Origin: Conus ventricosus
Lineage: Eukaryota > Mollusca > Gastropoda > Neogastropoda > Conidae
Assembly (NCBI GenBank): GCA_018398815.1
Contig: CM031611.1
Location: forward strand, 48,592,301-48,656,300
Reading direction: 5' to 3'
Length of the DNA: 64,000 nucleotides
The notes under the pieces are model-generated. The model worked only from the letters and a program-made list of their open reading frames with translations, was not told where the DNA came from and searched no databases. Position numbers and translations under genes: made by a program. Shown here piece after piece: positions 28,001 to 35,581 of this stretch. Position 1 is the first letter of the stretch; the number at the start of each line of letters is the position of its first letter.

Positions 28001-31000
28001 AGCCTGAATTTGGGCCAGAATATGCTGTTGAATCAGTTTTGAAGGTGATCTGTGTTGGGAAAAATCCTTTTTTACTGTAGATATTGTAAGATCAGGTATT
28101 CCTCTCATGTCTACCCTGTGCAGTGATGCCCATCGTATGAAGGTATTCCGCCCCATCTCCCCCTTTCCCCCAGCTTTTACAGAAAATTGGAAGATGTATA
28201 CACATATTTTGTGGAAAATAACGCTCATCCTAGTTGAAAAGTACACCACCACCAGCTTTAGGGTGAACAGGTCTGTTTGTCTGTGAGCAAGATGATGCAA
28301 AACCTGAGAAACTGATTGTTAGGAAAAGGTGGTAGAAAGATTGCATGTGGCCTAAGGACAGATCCATCACACTGAGCTGCAGATCTGGATCAAAGAGTGG
28401 ATGTGCAGGATCTGTTCAGCAAGGTCCAGCAGACAGTATGGAAACTTGGTTAGAAAATGGAAGGGGGGGGGGGGGGTTCTGTAGTGTAGAACCAGAGTAA
28501 ACAGAAGATGCAGGATCCACCAGCCGCCGTGGCGAAGTGGTTAGCGTCGCGGACTCCCGGCTGGGAGGTCGTGGGTTCGAATCCCATCAGAGGCATGTGG
28601 GTTTTTTCTGCCCCGACCGGCTCCTACCCAGAGTTGAGTTTGCTGCGGACTCAGTTGGGAAGACTGGGACCACACAGTCGAGTTTCATCCACTTAATGGA
28701 TGCGTTTCTGAGAGTGTTGCTCAAATTTCCTGACCAACACTGCAGGTGCCTGTATCTCTCGGGCCTGGTTGACGCCAGGATATATTATGAAAGGAAGCAT
28801 AGAGTACAGCCCTGTCATGTAGTCTCAGACCGAAATGGAAATCCGTAGCATCATCTTAATCATCCTCATTCCCATTGATCAGCATTTAAAAAAAAAAAAA
28901 AAAGTCTCAAATTCTGTGGCCCTTCATGCCCTGCTCTCATGGTGACCTCAATTTCGATGTCCTCTCCACGTCTGTGGCCTTGGTTTGGTTCCGTCGGGGT
29001 CACGGGTATCGGCGAGTCCATGGGGCTGTCGTTGGACGGACGTGGTGGCGCCCTCCGGAGGGAGAGCTCACTCACGCCGGCTCCGCGACTAAGCAATTAT
29101 TGTCGTCAGTAGGGGGCTTAGTAGGTGGTGTCCTGCGTATGTTAGATCAGAACAGGCGCCACTGAACATCACCGAAGTGACTCGGCAGCAGTGCAGTGTC
29201 TCCTCTGGTGGGTTGCCTCTTGACATTGACTGCTCCCTGTGGATTGCCGGTGCCGGGACTGCGGCGGGGCCAGCCGGGCTATGGCTGTGGACGGGGTGTC
29301 GGAATGAGCGGCGTGGGTGCACTGCCTCTGAGGTGACGCAGAGGTTGGGACAGCAACCAAAAAAAAAAAAAAAAAAAAAAGATGCAGGATCCAGTCGACC
29401 TTGGCACAGGTGTGCATTCTGCCAAATGCCAGTCTAGTACTTGTCTGTGGGAGGCTTAACAGGGTGACATGTGCCACTGTGATGATTCCAGTTCTGCCAC
29501 CAAGGAGGAGGAGGACCCAGGGACGTGCGAGGTGTGCTGCAACTTCCCGGCCACTGTGACTTTTGAACCATGCGCACACTGCTTCGTCTGTGAAGACTGC
29601 TGTGTCAAGATGAAGAAGTGTTTGAAGTGCAAAGAAACTATCACTGCTAAAAAACGAAATGGTGAGTTGCGGTTGATGTACCTGGTGAGTTTGGTGAGGT
29701 GGCTTGTACTCGTTTCGCTTGAAGACATGACTTGCTTTGATAATTATGTTGGGGGGAGGGGGGGTGTCGTGTTTTTTTCATTCAGGACAATGCCCATCAG
29801 TGGGAACAGAAAAAAAATTCACGATACAGAATTGTACCCACACACACACAAAAAAAGGATGATTTTATCAAATATTAAATCATAGACCAGTAACACTTCA
29901 ATAACCCATCTCTGCTGAATTACAGTATAGTAAGTAATGGCACTCGTCTTGTCTGTTCATACACCCTTTACACACATATAAACATGCGCGCACACGCACG
30001 CACGCACACACATAAGCATGTGCGCACTTACACACAAAGTAGCCCAACTTCTGTACTGTACATTATATTCTTTTTCCACCACAGTTCCCAACAGCTTGAT
30101 TCTTAGGCAGTCTGGGAATGTGGGTGGGTGGGGGGATAGATAGATTGTGAAGATATATCCAACATGTCAAAGGGTGGACGAGAAAAGGTAACTTGATAGT
30201 TTATGCATAAGCCTAGAAATTGGAGTTTATGCATAAGCCTAGAAATTGGAAGAATCAGATTATTGTTTGAATCTTGTGTGCAGCAGGCTTGTCTTTCCCC
30301 TTTCTCCCTCCTTCCACAATACTTTCACTGATGTTCTGAGGCCTAGTCTTCAGATAGGATGAATGTCTCTTTCTTCCATCAGAGGTTTTTTCTGATGTCA
30401 TATGAGACCCATCTTGGAAAAAGGAAGTCTTTTGAATGATATGTTTCTTATTACCCAGATTTGAGTACTGATTGGACTCTATCTTTGTCACTTTGTGCAT
30501 ATGTGTATATCCACATTTGTGGGTGGGTTCTTGTATGTGCGTATGCATGTGTGATGCTTTCTTGTTTGACCTTTTTGATAGCATGGGTTCTCCATTTGCC
30601 AGTCTGATTATCAAGAGCCTGTTCTCTCTGAATTGCATTCATCCCTGTCATGTACTAAAGCGACACACATACATTTTCTTACAATTGAGTTCATGTGGGA
30701 AAAGCCAAGCTGTTTATTATTTTATGATAACTTTTCATACATCCGATGTTTCTTAAAGAGCTGAGGTCAGTCACATCCTGGGAAATGAACTGTTTCTTAC
30801 AAGGGAGCTTTTTTTGCAACAGAATTTAGTAATCTGAAGGGTTTTAGTTACACAAGGAAGACCTGTGGCAAGGGAAATTTTTTGCATTCTTCTTGACGAG
30901 TCTTCTTGCTCATGAGTCTCTAAAATTCTTATAAGCAGAGGCTATTGTGTACATGTACTGGTATGCAAATTGTCTAGAACACCAGGCTTTATCCTGTCAG

Positions 31001-31886
31001 AGCCTCAGCACATGCAATCCACATGGAGTAATGGACACGTCGTTAGGAACTAACCTGTTAGAAAAGAGAAGGCACTGCTGTCAAGTCACTTTGGTGGTTT
31101 CGTGTGGTGCCTGTTCTGATCCCACATACCTGCAACTGTAAACTCCCAGCTGACAATAGTCTTTATGTAGTCCAGGAAACAGTCTGTTAAATTACACGTA
31201 CTATACTGTGGCTCACTGATGTAATAAGCAACAGCTGTTTGCTGTCTCTGCTTCGTACACAATAAAGTCCGTACGGACAAGAACCTGGAAGGTGCCTCAT
31301 GTCTTGCGCATGCCCAGATCATTCCTCTTTTGTCAGTAGCCATTTCCCAATTAATTGCTTCCTCCAGAGGGCACCACTGCATCCACTCTACGATTCCTCA
31401 TGAACTTCCCAGTTCAAGTAATTTTGACATAGAAATCAGTTTGTCACATGCTTCGTTGTATTACTAATTTTAAAGCTAGAATGGCTACAGCACTAACTCC
31501 CATACAGTGTAAGAAGACTTGCTTGTAGCTTTTTTTCTTCATTGGAGGCACTCTCCTACCTGTGTGTGTTTGTGTATGTGAGTATGTGTCTGTGTGCAAT
31601 ATGAACGGAACAATTGGTCAGGAGCGTGCAGAAATAAATCTTTCATTGAATGATTGATGTGTTGTTTGCAGATGGCAACGTAGTGGGATCAACTGGGAAT
31701 ACCATAGACTTAAAGCGCCGTCTGCAGGAGATGGAAGATTCACTTCTATGTGCTGTGTGCATGGAACGCAAAAAGGATTTAGTTTTCAAGTGCGGTCATG
31801 CGGTGTGCAAAACCTGCTCGGAAAGTTTGCAGTACTGTCCCATGTGCCGCAAGGCCATCACATTGCGTATCCCGCTCTACACATGA
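1792..31886 (+). CDS. mib2: Mind bomb 2-like E3 ubiquitin-protein ligase, 17 coding exons
   Basis: RING E3 ligase. In animals, MIB family members ubiquitinate Notch ligands (Delta/Jagged) and promote their endocytosis. Mib2 also acts in muscle integrity and other signalling. Exons: 1792-2014, 5994-6165, 6800-6905, 9259-9453, 9825-9961, 10390-10500, 11801-11905, 12426-12600, 15310-15452, 16065-16213, 18229-18385, 21380-21534, 22038-22161, 26295-26504, 26940-27115, 29492-29661, 31672-31886. Every junction is GT-AG and in phase, except that exon 3 lacks one base (near 6892). Adding it gives 2724 nt, or 907 aa plus stop. Domain order is MIB/HERC2 (about 4-72), ZZ (76-125), MIB/HERC2 (about 145-222), two MIB repeat domains (233-405), ankyrin repeats (about 425-780), RING (792-826) and RING (863-895). 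Two RINGs rather than three, and the wording of the ZZ and REP blocks, favour MIB2 over MIB1. An in-frame TAA (1786-1788) just before ATG 1792 fixes the start. Vertebrate MIB2 is slightly longer. Confidence 0.95.
2069..2223. mobile_element. piggyBac-type TTAA MITE with paired palindromes
   Basis: A 155-bp unit flanked by TTAA. Left terminus TTAACCTCTTCACTAC and the complement of the right terminus TTAACCCCTTCGCTGC match at 13 of 16 positions. Inside are two 17-bp near-perfect palindromes, 2091-2107 and 2139-2155, that are reverse complements of each other. No coding capacity. It lies 54 bp after the exon 1 donor. Confidence 0.65.
3000..3075. repeat. GT microsatellite
   Basis: Interrupted (GT)n run within intron 1. 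Confidence 0.9.
3160..3830 (+). repeat. Unnamed dispersed repeat, copy 1
   Basis: Shares several ordered blocks with 27750-28290: GACCAAAGAGC, GAATTTGGGCCA, then a GTACACCA-containing block and a closing AGGTAAACGGGTCTG-like tail. No ORF family recognised. Contains a poly-C tract (about 3537-3558) and an internal duplication of the GTACACTCATTTTTT/GAAAAGTACACCAG module (3715-3785). Confidence 0.55.
5182..5298. repeat. Compound CT/CA/GCAT microsatellite
   Basis: A (CT)n block is followed by (CA)n and then by about seven GCAT units, a self-complementary tetranucleotide. Confidence 0.9.
5638..5760. repeat. CA microsatellite
   Basis: Interrupted (CA)n array in intron 1. Confidence 0.9.
5994..6165 (+). 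CDS. mib2: mib2 exon 2: ZZ-type zinc finger
   Basis: Residues 75-132. Zinc ligands are visible at C83, C86, C98, C101, C107, C110, H116 and H120, with the MRWKC core of ZZ fingers. Two acceptors are possible. The CAG ending at 5993 is chosen because it restores phase with exon 1 and gives the family sequence IGVRH across the junction. The CAG ending at 5955 would throw the finger out of frame. Confidence 0.93.
6800..6905 (+). CDS. mib2: mib2 exon 3: start of MIB/HERC2 domain 2, carries a 1-base gap
   Basis: Encodes linker plus [12 protein letters not shown]. After that the expected NQDG reads only in the +1 frame. The final bases (AAT CAA GAC G) join exon 4 perfectly once one base, probably a G in the GG at 6892-6893, is added. 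Without it the protein would frameshift. The donor is GTCAGT. A sequencing deletion is the simplest reading; a real null allele is possible. Confidence 0.85.
7848..8802 (+). mobile_element. Internally deleted piggyBac-like element
   Basis: TTAA at both ends (7848-7851, 8799-8802). The left end and the complement of the right end share TTAAC and the motif GCATACAGCG a few bases in. An 83-codon ORF (8176-8427) opens with [18 protein letters not shown], then an acidic run ([10 protein letters not shown]), like the N terminus of piggyBac transposases; no catalytic domain remains. Lies in MIB2 intron 3. Confidence 0.6.
9259..9453 (+). CDS. mib2: mib2 exon 4: rest of MIB/HERC2 domain 2
   Basis: Encodes [16 protein letters not shown], then [17 protein letters not shown], the second copy of the MIB/HERC2 fold. 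It starts with two bases completing the glycine of NQDG and ends in phase 1 before GTAATG. Very close to animal MIB2 throughout. Confidence 0.93.
9640..9785. repeat. CA/CG-rich microsatellite
   Basis: (CA)n grading into (GCAC)n and alternating CG (about 9739-9759), potentially Z-DNA-forming, 45 bp before the exon 5 acceptor. Confidence 0.85.
9825..9961 (+). CDS. mib2: mib2 exon 5: start of first MIB repeat (REP) domain
   Basis: The acceptor CAG at 9822-9824 has a poor pyrimidine tract but is the only one in phase with exon 4. It yields [23 protein letters not shown], then [15 protein letters not shown], the SH3-like REP module. The CA/CG microsatellite of intron 4 (about 9650-9780) ends just 45 bp upstream, which may explain the weak tract. 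Confidence 0.9.
10390..10500 (+). CDS. mib2: mib2 exon 6: REP domain 1 continued
   Basis: Symmetric exon (37 codons, phase 0 to 0). It encodes [20 protein letters not shown] and [10 protein letters not shown], the second half of the first REP unit. TTTCAG acceptor, GTATGG donor. Confidence 0.94.
11050..11118. repeat. Poly-G tract of about 69 bases
   Basis: Uninterrupted G run. It directly abuts the 5' end of the LINE-related fragment that follows, so it may be part of the insertion junction or a polymerase/assembly artefact. Confidence 0.9.
11119..11640 (+). mobile_element. 5'-end fragment of a Jockey-like LINE
   Basis: Homologous, in order, to the 5' leader of the - strand LINE at about 53.45-54.06 kb. 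Shared blocks include CCTTGT-TGGTTGGAG, CAGTGATCC, CTCTCAACACATC-CTTTGGCTC and GGGGCTGGGTCAA. Only the leader is present; ORF1 and RT are absent. This head-only survival is unusual for LINE copies, which normally lose the 5' end. Lies in MIB2 intron 6. Confidence 0.6.
11801..11905 (+). CDS. mib2: mib2 exon 7: start of REP domain 2
   Basis: Symmetric 35-codon exon with strong TTTTTTTCAG acceptor and GTATGG donor. It encodes [14 protein letters not shown] and [10 protein letters not shown], paralogous to exon 5, so the two REP units have parallel exon structure. Confidence 0.93.
12426..12600 (+). CDS. mib2: mib2 exon 8: REP domain 2 continued
   Basis: Encodes [19 protein letters not shown] and VWTFNPACC, paralogous to exon 6, followed by a less conserved linker toward the ankyrin region. 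Ends in phase 1 at GTGAGT. Confidence 0.92.
13299..14837 (+). mobile_element. hAT-type transposon, internally deleted
   Basis: Termini CAGACCTGTTTAC and its complement GTAAACAGGTCTG, flanked by the 6-bp direct repeat GACATG (13293-13298 and 14838-14843). It carries the N-terminal finger ORF and, in another frame, a hAT C-terminal dimerisation motif ([13 protein letters not shown]). The middle of the transposase, with the catalytic core, is missing. Located in MIB2 intron 8. Confidence 0.75.
13544..14305 (+). pseudogene. hAT transposase remnant with C2H2-like finger
   Basis: 253 codons. Residues about 60-125 read [14 protein letters not shown], then [15 protein letters not shown] and [11 protein letters not shown], a BED/C2H2-like finger (C-x2-C, H-x4-H) typical of some hAT transposases. 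Residues about 145-180 hold the [12 protein letters not shown] helix found after it. From about 14058 the hAT dimerisation segment continues in the +1 frame (14058-14264), so the visible C terminus is out of frame. It is not a host gene: transposon ends bound it and the middle is deleted. Confidence 0.7.
15310..15452 (+). CDS. mib2: mib2 exon 9: linker and first ankyrin helices
   Basis: Residues 409-456. A leucine-rich helical stretch ([12 protein letters not shown]) is followed by [19 protein letters not shown], the start of the ankyrin array. The donor is GTGAGG after phase 0. Confidence 0.92.
16065..16213 (+). CDS. mib2: mib2 exon 10: ankyrin repeats
   Basis: Encodes [20 protein letters not shown] and a second repeat with [11 protein letters not shown], classic ankyrin wording. 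It opens with VDQKSS after acceptor ACCAG and ends in phase 2. Confidence 0.94.
16680..16955. repeat. Compound CA/CT microsatellite
   Basis: Several (CA)n blocks separated by a (CT)n block. All long open frames across it are repeat artefacts. Confidence 0.9.
17235..17472 (+). repeat. Tandem duplication, about 113-bp unit
   Basis: Two adjacent copies (about 17235-17350 and 17351-17472) containing TTGGTGTTAGCAGCTGAGTT and ATGACAAGATGAGACTGAC. They differ at only a few bases, so the duplication is recent. No coding content. Confidence 0.8.
18229..18385 (+). CDS. mib2: mib2 exon 11: ankyrin repeats
   Basis: Two AG dinucleotides lie 3 bp apart (18224-18225 and 18227-18228). The second is in phase with a clean family match ([11 protein letters not shown]), and the first would add one codon (NAGNstag-type variation is possible). 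Encodes [19 protein letters not shown]. Confidence 0.93.
18818..19300 (+). mobile_element. piggyBac-like left end and N-terminal remnant
   Basis: Starts TTAATCCTTATGC, similar to other piggyBac-like ends here. ATG 19086 opens [18 protein letters not shown], stopped at TGA about 27 codons on. A later frame holds [18 protein letters not shown], acidic like transposase N termini. A SINE begins at about 19301 and the right end is not found. Confidence 0.4.
19301..19695 (+). mobile_element. tRNA-headed SINE, family A, copy 1
   Basis: Contains a pol III B-box-like TTTGCGGGTTCGAAT near the 5' end, a body shared with the copies at 41.22 kb and 38.76 kb, and the conserved 3' motif CTGCGTACGCAG followed by GAAA repeats. 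The A-box region is partly deleted relative to the 41 kb copy. Confidence 0.75.
20020..20800 (-). pseudogene. Unidentified decayed coding remnant
   Basis: Two long - strand open frames, 20575-20793 and 20020-20253. They are Cys-containing and include [18 protein letters not shown] and [15 protein letters not shown], with further in-frame-like stretches between broken by stops. Composition is protein-like rather than low complexity. It has no splice links to MIB2 and I recognise no family. It could be a captured gene fragment or an unfamiliar transposon gene. Confidence 0.3.
21380..21534 (+). CDS. mib2: mib2 exon 12: ankyrin repeats
   Basis: Encodes [14 protein letters not shown], then [17 protein letters not shown]. 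Acceptor CCACAG, donor GTAAGT, ends phase 2. Nothing odd. Confidence 0.94.
22038..22161 (+). CDS. mib2: mib2 exon 13: ankyrin repeats
   Basis: Encodes [20 protein letters not shown], then [26 protein letters not shown] acceptor. Its downstream intron (4.1 kb) carries the tandem acceptor array described separately. Confidence 0.94.
22855..23385 (+). pseudogene. Tyrosine recombinase fragment from a DIRS/YR-type retroelement
   Basis: Reads, over at least three frames, [40 protein letters not shown], then RALKFIL late in the segment. This wording is familiar from tyrosine recombinases of invertebrate DIRS-like elements (N-terminal SAM-like part and the approach to the catalytic domain). Frameshifts and a TGA within the RALKF block (about 23291) make it dead. 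Lies in MIB2 intron 13, just upstream of a piggyBac remnant. Confidence 0.55.
23422..24260 (+). mobile_element. Truncated piggyBac element with transposase 5' half
   Basis: Left end TTAACCCTCTTGCATTCG. Downstream, [10 protein letters not shown] begins a transposase with an acidic leader. 23889-24179 encodes the PGBD core start: [26 protein letters not shown] and [20 protein letters not shown], then in another frame [11 protein letters not shown]. The catalytic half and the right terminus are absent. At least three frame changes mean it is not functional. Confidence 0.75.
25135..26294 (+). repeat. Tandem array of splice-acceptor units in mib2 intron 13
   Basis: About 24 tandem copies of a unit ending in ACCACCTTTGTTGACAG (variants TTAACAG, GTACAG in older copies). 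From 25824 the array is regular. 55-bp units (A) begin at 25824, 25926, 26028, 26130, 26185 and 26240; 47-bp units (B) begin at 25879, 25981 and 26083. This gives a 102-bp A+B higher-order repeat three times, then A-A-A, ending exactly at exon 14 (26295). A units start AATCAAACAGAAGTAGACAT, which corresponds to the first 20 bases of exon 14 with two substitutions. Upstream units (25135-25823) are more diverged. Confidence 0.92.
26295..26504 (+). CDS. mib2: mib2 exon 14: ankyrin repeats, behind decoy acceptors
   Basis: Seventy codons, phase 0 to 0: [20 protein letters not shown], then a second repeat with [12 protein letters not shown]. The acceptor TTGACAG (26288-26294) is the last member of a tandem array of near-identical acceptors. 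The first 20 exon bases are echoed, with substitutions, in the array units, so exon start and repeat share an origin. Confidence 0.94.
26940..27115 (+). CDS. mib2: mib2 exon 15: last ankyrin repeat region
   Basis: Encodes [19 protein letters not shown], then [12 protein letters not shown], matching the terminal ankyrin unit of MIB2 before the RINGs. TTTCAG acceptor, GTGAGT donor, ends phase 2. Confidence 0.93.
27750..28290 (+). repeat. Unnamed dispersed repeat, copy 2
   Basis: Second copy of the family at 3160-3830, in the same orientation, in MIB2 intron 15. The shared block order and closing sequence (GGTGAACAGGTCTG) indicate an interspersed element rather than chance. Boundaries are approximate. 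Confidence 0.55.
28520..29380 (+). mobile_element. Composite retrotransposed element: SINE plus second module
   Basis: Flanked by the direct repeat AGATGCAGGATCCA (about 28506-28519 and 29380-29393) with a 22-base poly-A before the right copy, so the whole unit is one insertion. Module 1 (28520-28903) is a tRNA-like head (GTGGCGAAGTGGTTAGCGTC; GTGGGTTCGAATCCCAT) with an internal A15 run. Module 2 (28904-29380) is related to repeats at 55441-55700 and, inverted, 31070-31135. Lies in MIB2 intron 15. Confidence 0.7.
29492..29661 (+). CDS. mib2: mib2 exon 16: RING finger 1
   Basis: Residues 780-837. An acidic linker (KEEEDPG) precedes a RING with ligands C792, C795, C807, H809, C813, C816, C823 and C826, in the spacing seen in mind bomb first RINGs. 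All eight ligands are intact. Ends phase 1 at GTGAGT. Confidence 0.94.
31040..31135 (-). repeat. Fragment related to module 2 of the composite element
   Basis: The complement matches GATCAGAACAGGC-CCAC and AAGTGACT-ACAGCAGTG of 29145-29195. Short and diverged. Confidence 0.5.
31672..31886 (+). CDS. mib2: mib2 exon 17: catalytic C-terminal RING and stop
   Basis: A short coiled linker ([10 protein letters not shown]) leads into the C-terminal RING with C863, C866, C877, H879, C882, C885, C892 and C895, then ITLRIPLYT and TGA 31884-31886. In MIB proteins the last RING recruits E2 and is needed for activity. All ligands are present, so this copy should be catalytically competent. Confidence 0.95.
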
Positions 31887-33054
31887 GACAGTGATACTGG
31901 GTGTGTTCCTCCGTTTTGCTTGCGAGTGTGTACATGTGTTGGCTTGTAGATAATGTGTATAGTCCACTGTTACACCAAGAGAAGACTTGGCCACAGACTG
32001 ACAAGAGTGCCGGTGTCTCAGCTGAAGAGAGAGTCCAGCCTTTGCATCGTGCAGAAGACTTTTTTTTTTTTCTCCAGTCATGGACTTCTTGTTTTCATAA
32101 CAACCGAAAGCTCAAGGATACATAAACAGTTGGCATCCCTGTGTTTGCTTTTGGACAGAAAAAGGAACACTGGACAAACACAGTGCTTTGATTAAGCTGG
32201 CTTCTATCCTGCATCTTGGCTCTCCTCTCATCAAAGTAAAAATGTATCCTGGTGCAGGCATGGTGTGTGCAGTTTAGAGGGGGAGGGGGTGAGTTTGCAG
32301 GGGATGTTTGCCAAAGGTTCAGACCTCAGAAGCGGCTTTGAGGCCTTCATGGCATTTCTGGAAGCAAAGACGTGGACATTACAGCGCTTGGCCAGTGTAT
32401 CGCGGTGATTTTCTATATATTTGATATGCTGATGTTCTGTGAGCGTTCCTTTCAAAGGAAAAGGAATTAACTGCAAAAAGAAAAGGTGATAAATTAACTT
32501 CTTTTTTATGTACAATGTTTCCTTGTGGCTTTTCATCATTTGGGGTTGGGTTTTTTGGGTTTTTTTTTTTTTTTTGGGGGGGGGGGGGGGGGATGAAGTG
32601 GGGGGGGTGAGGGAGTTGAGTGACTGGGAGAGAATGTAAATACTCTGTTATTGATGAGAGGGGGGAGGGGCTGCTTTTTTTTTTCCATGAACCCTAACAT
32701 TTTTTTAAATCATGTACTACACACACATTAACACAAAACTTGAGATAAAATTTATCCTCTGGTGTGAAGCATGCAAATGATAGGAAAATATTTATGGCAC
32801 GGAGATTTTAATACGTTCAGGAAGTGAATGTTGCGTTTTCTGGAAGGTTTCTCACTGATGACATGTACGCTGATACTGTACAATGTGTGATTGAAGCTTG
32901 CTGTTGACCCGATTTCTTTCGGCTCAACAGTGGGGGGGCCACCTCTTTCTATTTGGCAACCTTCCGTGTACTGGTCTAAGGTCTTGGACACTGGCCTTTT
33001 CTGAGAAGAAACACCCAACACTAGAAACACCAGGTAGATCATTATGCCACTGGG

Positions 33055-33085
<31 letters not shown>

Positions 33086-34491
33086 ATAATTCCTGAAATA
33101 TAGATGAAATTATTATTCATTCTGCCTTCTCTTGCAACATTGACTTAATCAGTTTGACTGCCATCATCATGTTACATTAGGTTGTGTCGCCCCACTTTTT
33201 GTTTTTGTTGTTTGTATTAATGTGCTAGGATTATTTCAGTACTTGTGTACCTCATGCGTTAACAATTAGAAAAGGGTTTCTTTACCAGATGGCAAACTCA
33301 GTCGACTTATCCATCAGTCCAGACTGTGTCAAAATTGATTGTCTTGTTCAGAGGATGCTACCGTCTACTAATGCGCCAGCTGCATGGGATGTAATTTTTG
33401 TTTGTTTGTTTGTTGTTGTAGTTGTTAACAAGAAATGGGAATGATTTAATTTCAAGGGGACATACTAATTCATTAAAATATTCATTTTGCAGTGATCATT
33501 TTTAAACCATTGATCGTGTCTGTATGAATCTCATACAGTTTGTTTTGTCAGACTACACTGTATGTGTATCATACATAGCAATGTCAGTAGATAGTGTCTC
33601 AACAAACTAAGGGTGGGAGTGTTCCCAATACACTTCAGTCGGCCAATTCATCATTTACATGAATTACACACGGCCAATAAGACCCAGCTGCAGCAGGATG
33701 GAATCCTGTTGGCACACAAGTAAGCCCCTTACTGCTCTTATCAGTCAATGATCAAATGTTGGATCTGAACCAGCAGTTGTCTCGTCATAGGTCCCTTATG
33801 CTCCAAGTGAAGGTTTCTAATGGTTTTTTCTTTAGAGCCAAGTCTATTGGTTGACTGACATGCTTAGTGGACCTTTATCTTGATTTGACGTGCGAAGAGA
33901 AAGCTAGGTGTATGGTCACCCACAAACGTTTCGCTCACTCTTTAGCTAGGTGAAGGGCAGAATAATGGAAATGCATCAGTTTTCATCTGGGTTCTGTCAA
34001 TGCAATGTGGGGATTAGCTTGTTTTTCTTGGTCTCTGAGCTGTTCTCACAGATTAGGGGTTGAAGGAACAAAACAAAAAAAAACTAAGCCTTCAAATCAA
34101 AGGGTATTAACTCTTTGGCAGCCAAGGTGGTTTGAATCTGCCACAGGTCCGAGTTTTGGCCCGGTGACTTTTTTACGTAGGGATATTTTGTTTGGCTGAT
34201 GGTTTGGGATTTGTTCATTTTGTTTTGGGGGGTGGAGGTAGGGAGGGGAGTGATTCCATGTTCTCAATTGAAAGCAAGTCTATTCCCAGAATACAGATGG
34301 CTTCTCTGCTGGTACTTATAAGGGAAAAGTGTAATGCAAAAAAAGCATGTGACATCTCAAGTCATTTAGATGTGATTTTTCCTTTTAGGGAAGAAAATCC
34401 TGGAAAATATTATCTAAAATGTGGAAAAGTAAAAACTTTCTTTTTTGTCTTGGTTTGGTTTGTTTTTTAATCACAATCACTTTTTTAGGCT
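31887..34491 (+). other. Probable mib2 3' UTR and downstream DNA
   Basis: No coding signal. Candidate polyadenylation hexamers on the + strand are ATTAAA 33472-33477 and AATAAA 34657-34662 and 34675-34680. The last two lie inside the piggyBac element at 34492-35217. The stretch contains poly-T and poly-G runs near 32561-32592 and 33065-33085. Which signal is used cannot be told from sequence. Confidence 0.35.
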
Positions 34492-35217
34492 TTAACTCTC
34501 CTACTACCAAGGTTTTCTGCTGCTTACTTCCTCCTGGAAACCAAGTAATTCTTTAACGTTTGTGAAAATTTTCACTTGCTTTCATTAAAAAAATGCAAAA
34601 AATAGAATAATGCATGAATTTGCATGCAATTTTGTGTTCATGTGCAGAAATGAATGAATAAAAGTCTGAAATGAAATAAATTGAATGAGTTTTCTAATTT
34701 GTCTATTTCAAAATCTTTCGGCCAATGATCAAAATCATACACACACACAGATGGGTCGCTGTTACTTGCATCTTCATCCTCGGAATTGCTCAAAAGATCC
34801 CCGTAACCAAAATTAGCTTAAAAATTCTGTCACTTCACGATCTCTTTTGATGCGTTTAAGTTTACTTTCACTAATTTCTTAAGCAGTAAAACCCTGAAAG
34901 GTTTCATCGTCGTTGCCTCCGTCTTGTAGGAGCTCTCGCCACAAGTTTTTGTTCGGTTCCATTGCAAAAATTGCTAAAAAAAAATATGACTTTTTCTTCG
35001 GTTCAAACCAAAACAATCCGCCATTTGCAAAGCCAGTCCATCCGGAATCGACTGCGCATGCGTGTATTAACGGAAAGTGTGATGCAAGTCGCAAAAGAAG
35101 GGATGGTAGGGAGAGACCGGAATGGCCGCAGGCCTCGGCGGTTGTGCCCGCCCACGGTTCCTGTGTATAGCAGAGATTGTCGGCGGTTCTACCCGCGGAC
35201 GGTAGTAGGAGAGTTAA
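34492..35217 (-). mobile_element. piggyBac-family element with perfect 17-bp TIRs
   Basis: TTAACTCTCCTACTACC at 34492-34508 and its exact complement at 35201-35217, with TTAA target sites included. The - strand encodes a short transposase N terminus: ATG at about 34962 gives MEPNKNLWRELLQDGGNDDE, and an acidic stretch (LLSNSEDEDASNSD) follows at about 34750-34800. No catalytic domain. It supplies two + strand AATAAA hexamers downstream of MIB2. Confidence 0.85.
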
Positions 35218-35581
35218 TTCTGAATCAGTGAATGGTATGCTGACAGAAGTGTAGCAATGAAAGGTGAAACCCTAAGCCAATAAGTAGACCCAGATTCTGC
35301 ACATCCTGACGCCTCTTCACAATGAAAATGAATATCGGCACAATGCAACCTCTACTGTCTACAAAAACCTCTAAAAAGCATTGAAACAGTTGGCAGAGGG
35401 CACCAGTTGGGTGGTAAGTAGAATACTTTTTTTATTCCCCTCAAAAGGTCATAAGAGTGCAGTAACAGGCATGACTGACAATGTTGGTGCCGTCAGAGTG
35501 TTTATCACAGTATATCAGTCTGCAATAGAGAATGTTTGACAGTGCTCACCTTCTTTCCTTGTATCCTGGTGTGTGCTGGTA

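Noticed and set aside
28529..28592. tRNA gene on the + strand (also the - strand at 41.60-41.65 kb)
   Set aside because: A- and B-box sequences are good but the cloverleaf is not complete and the unit continues into a SINE body with a tail and target duplications.
1792..31886. Assignment as MIB1 rather than MIB2
   Set aside because: MIB1 has three C-terminal RINGs and different ZZ/REP wording; here there are exactly two RING exons and each domain block resembles MIB2 more closely.
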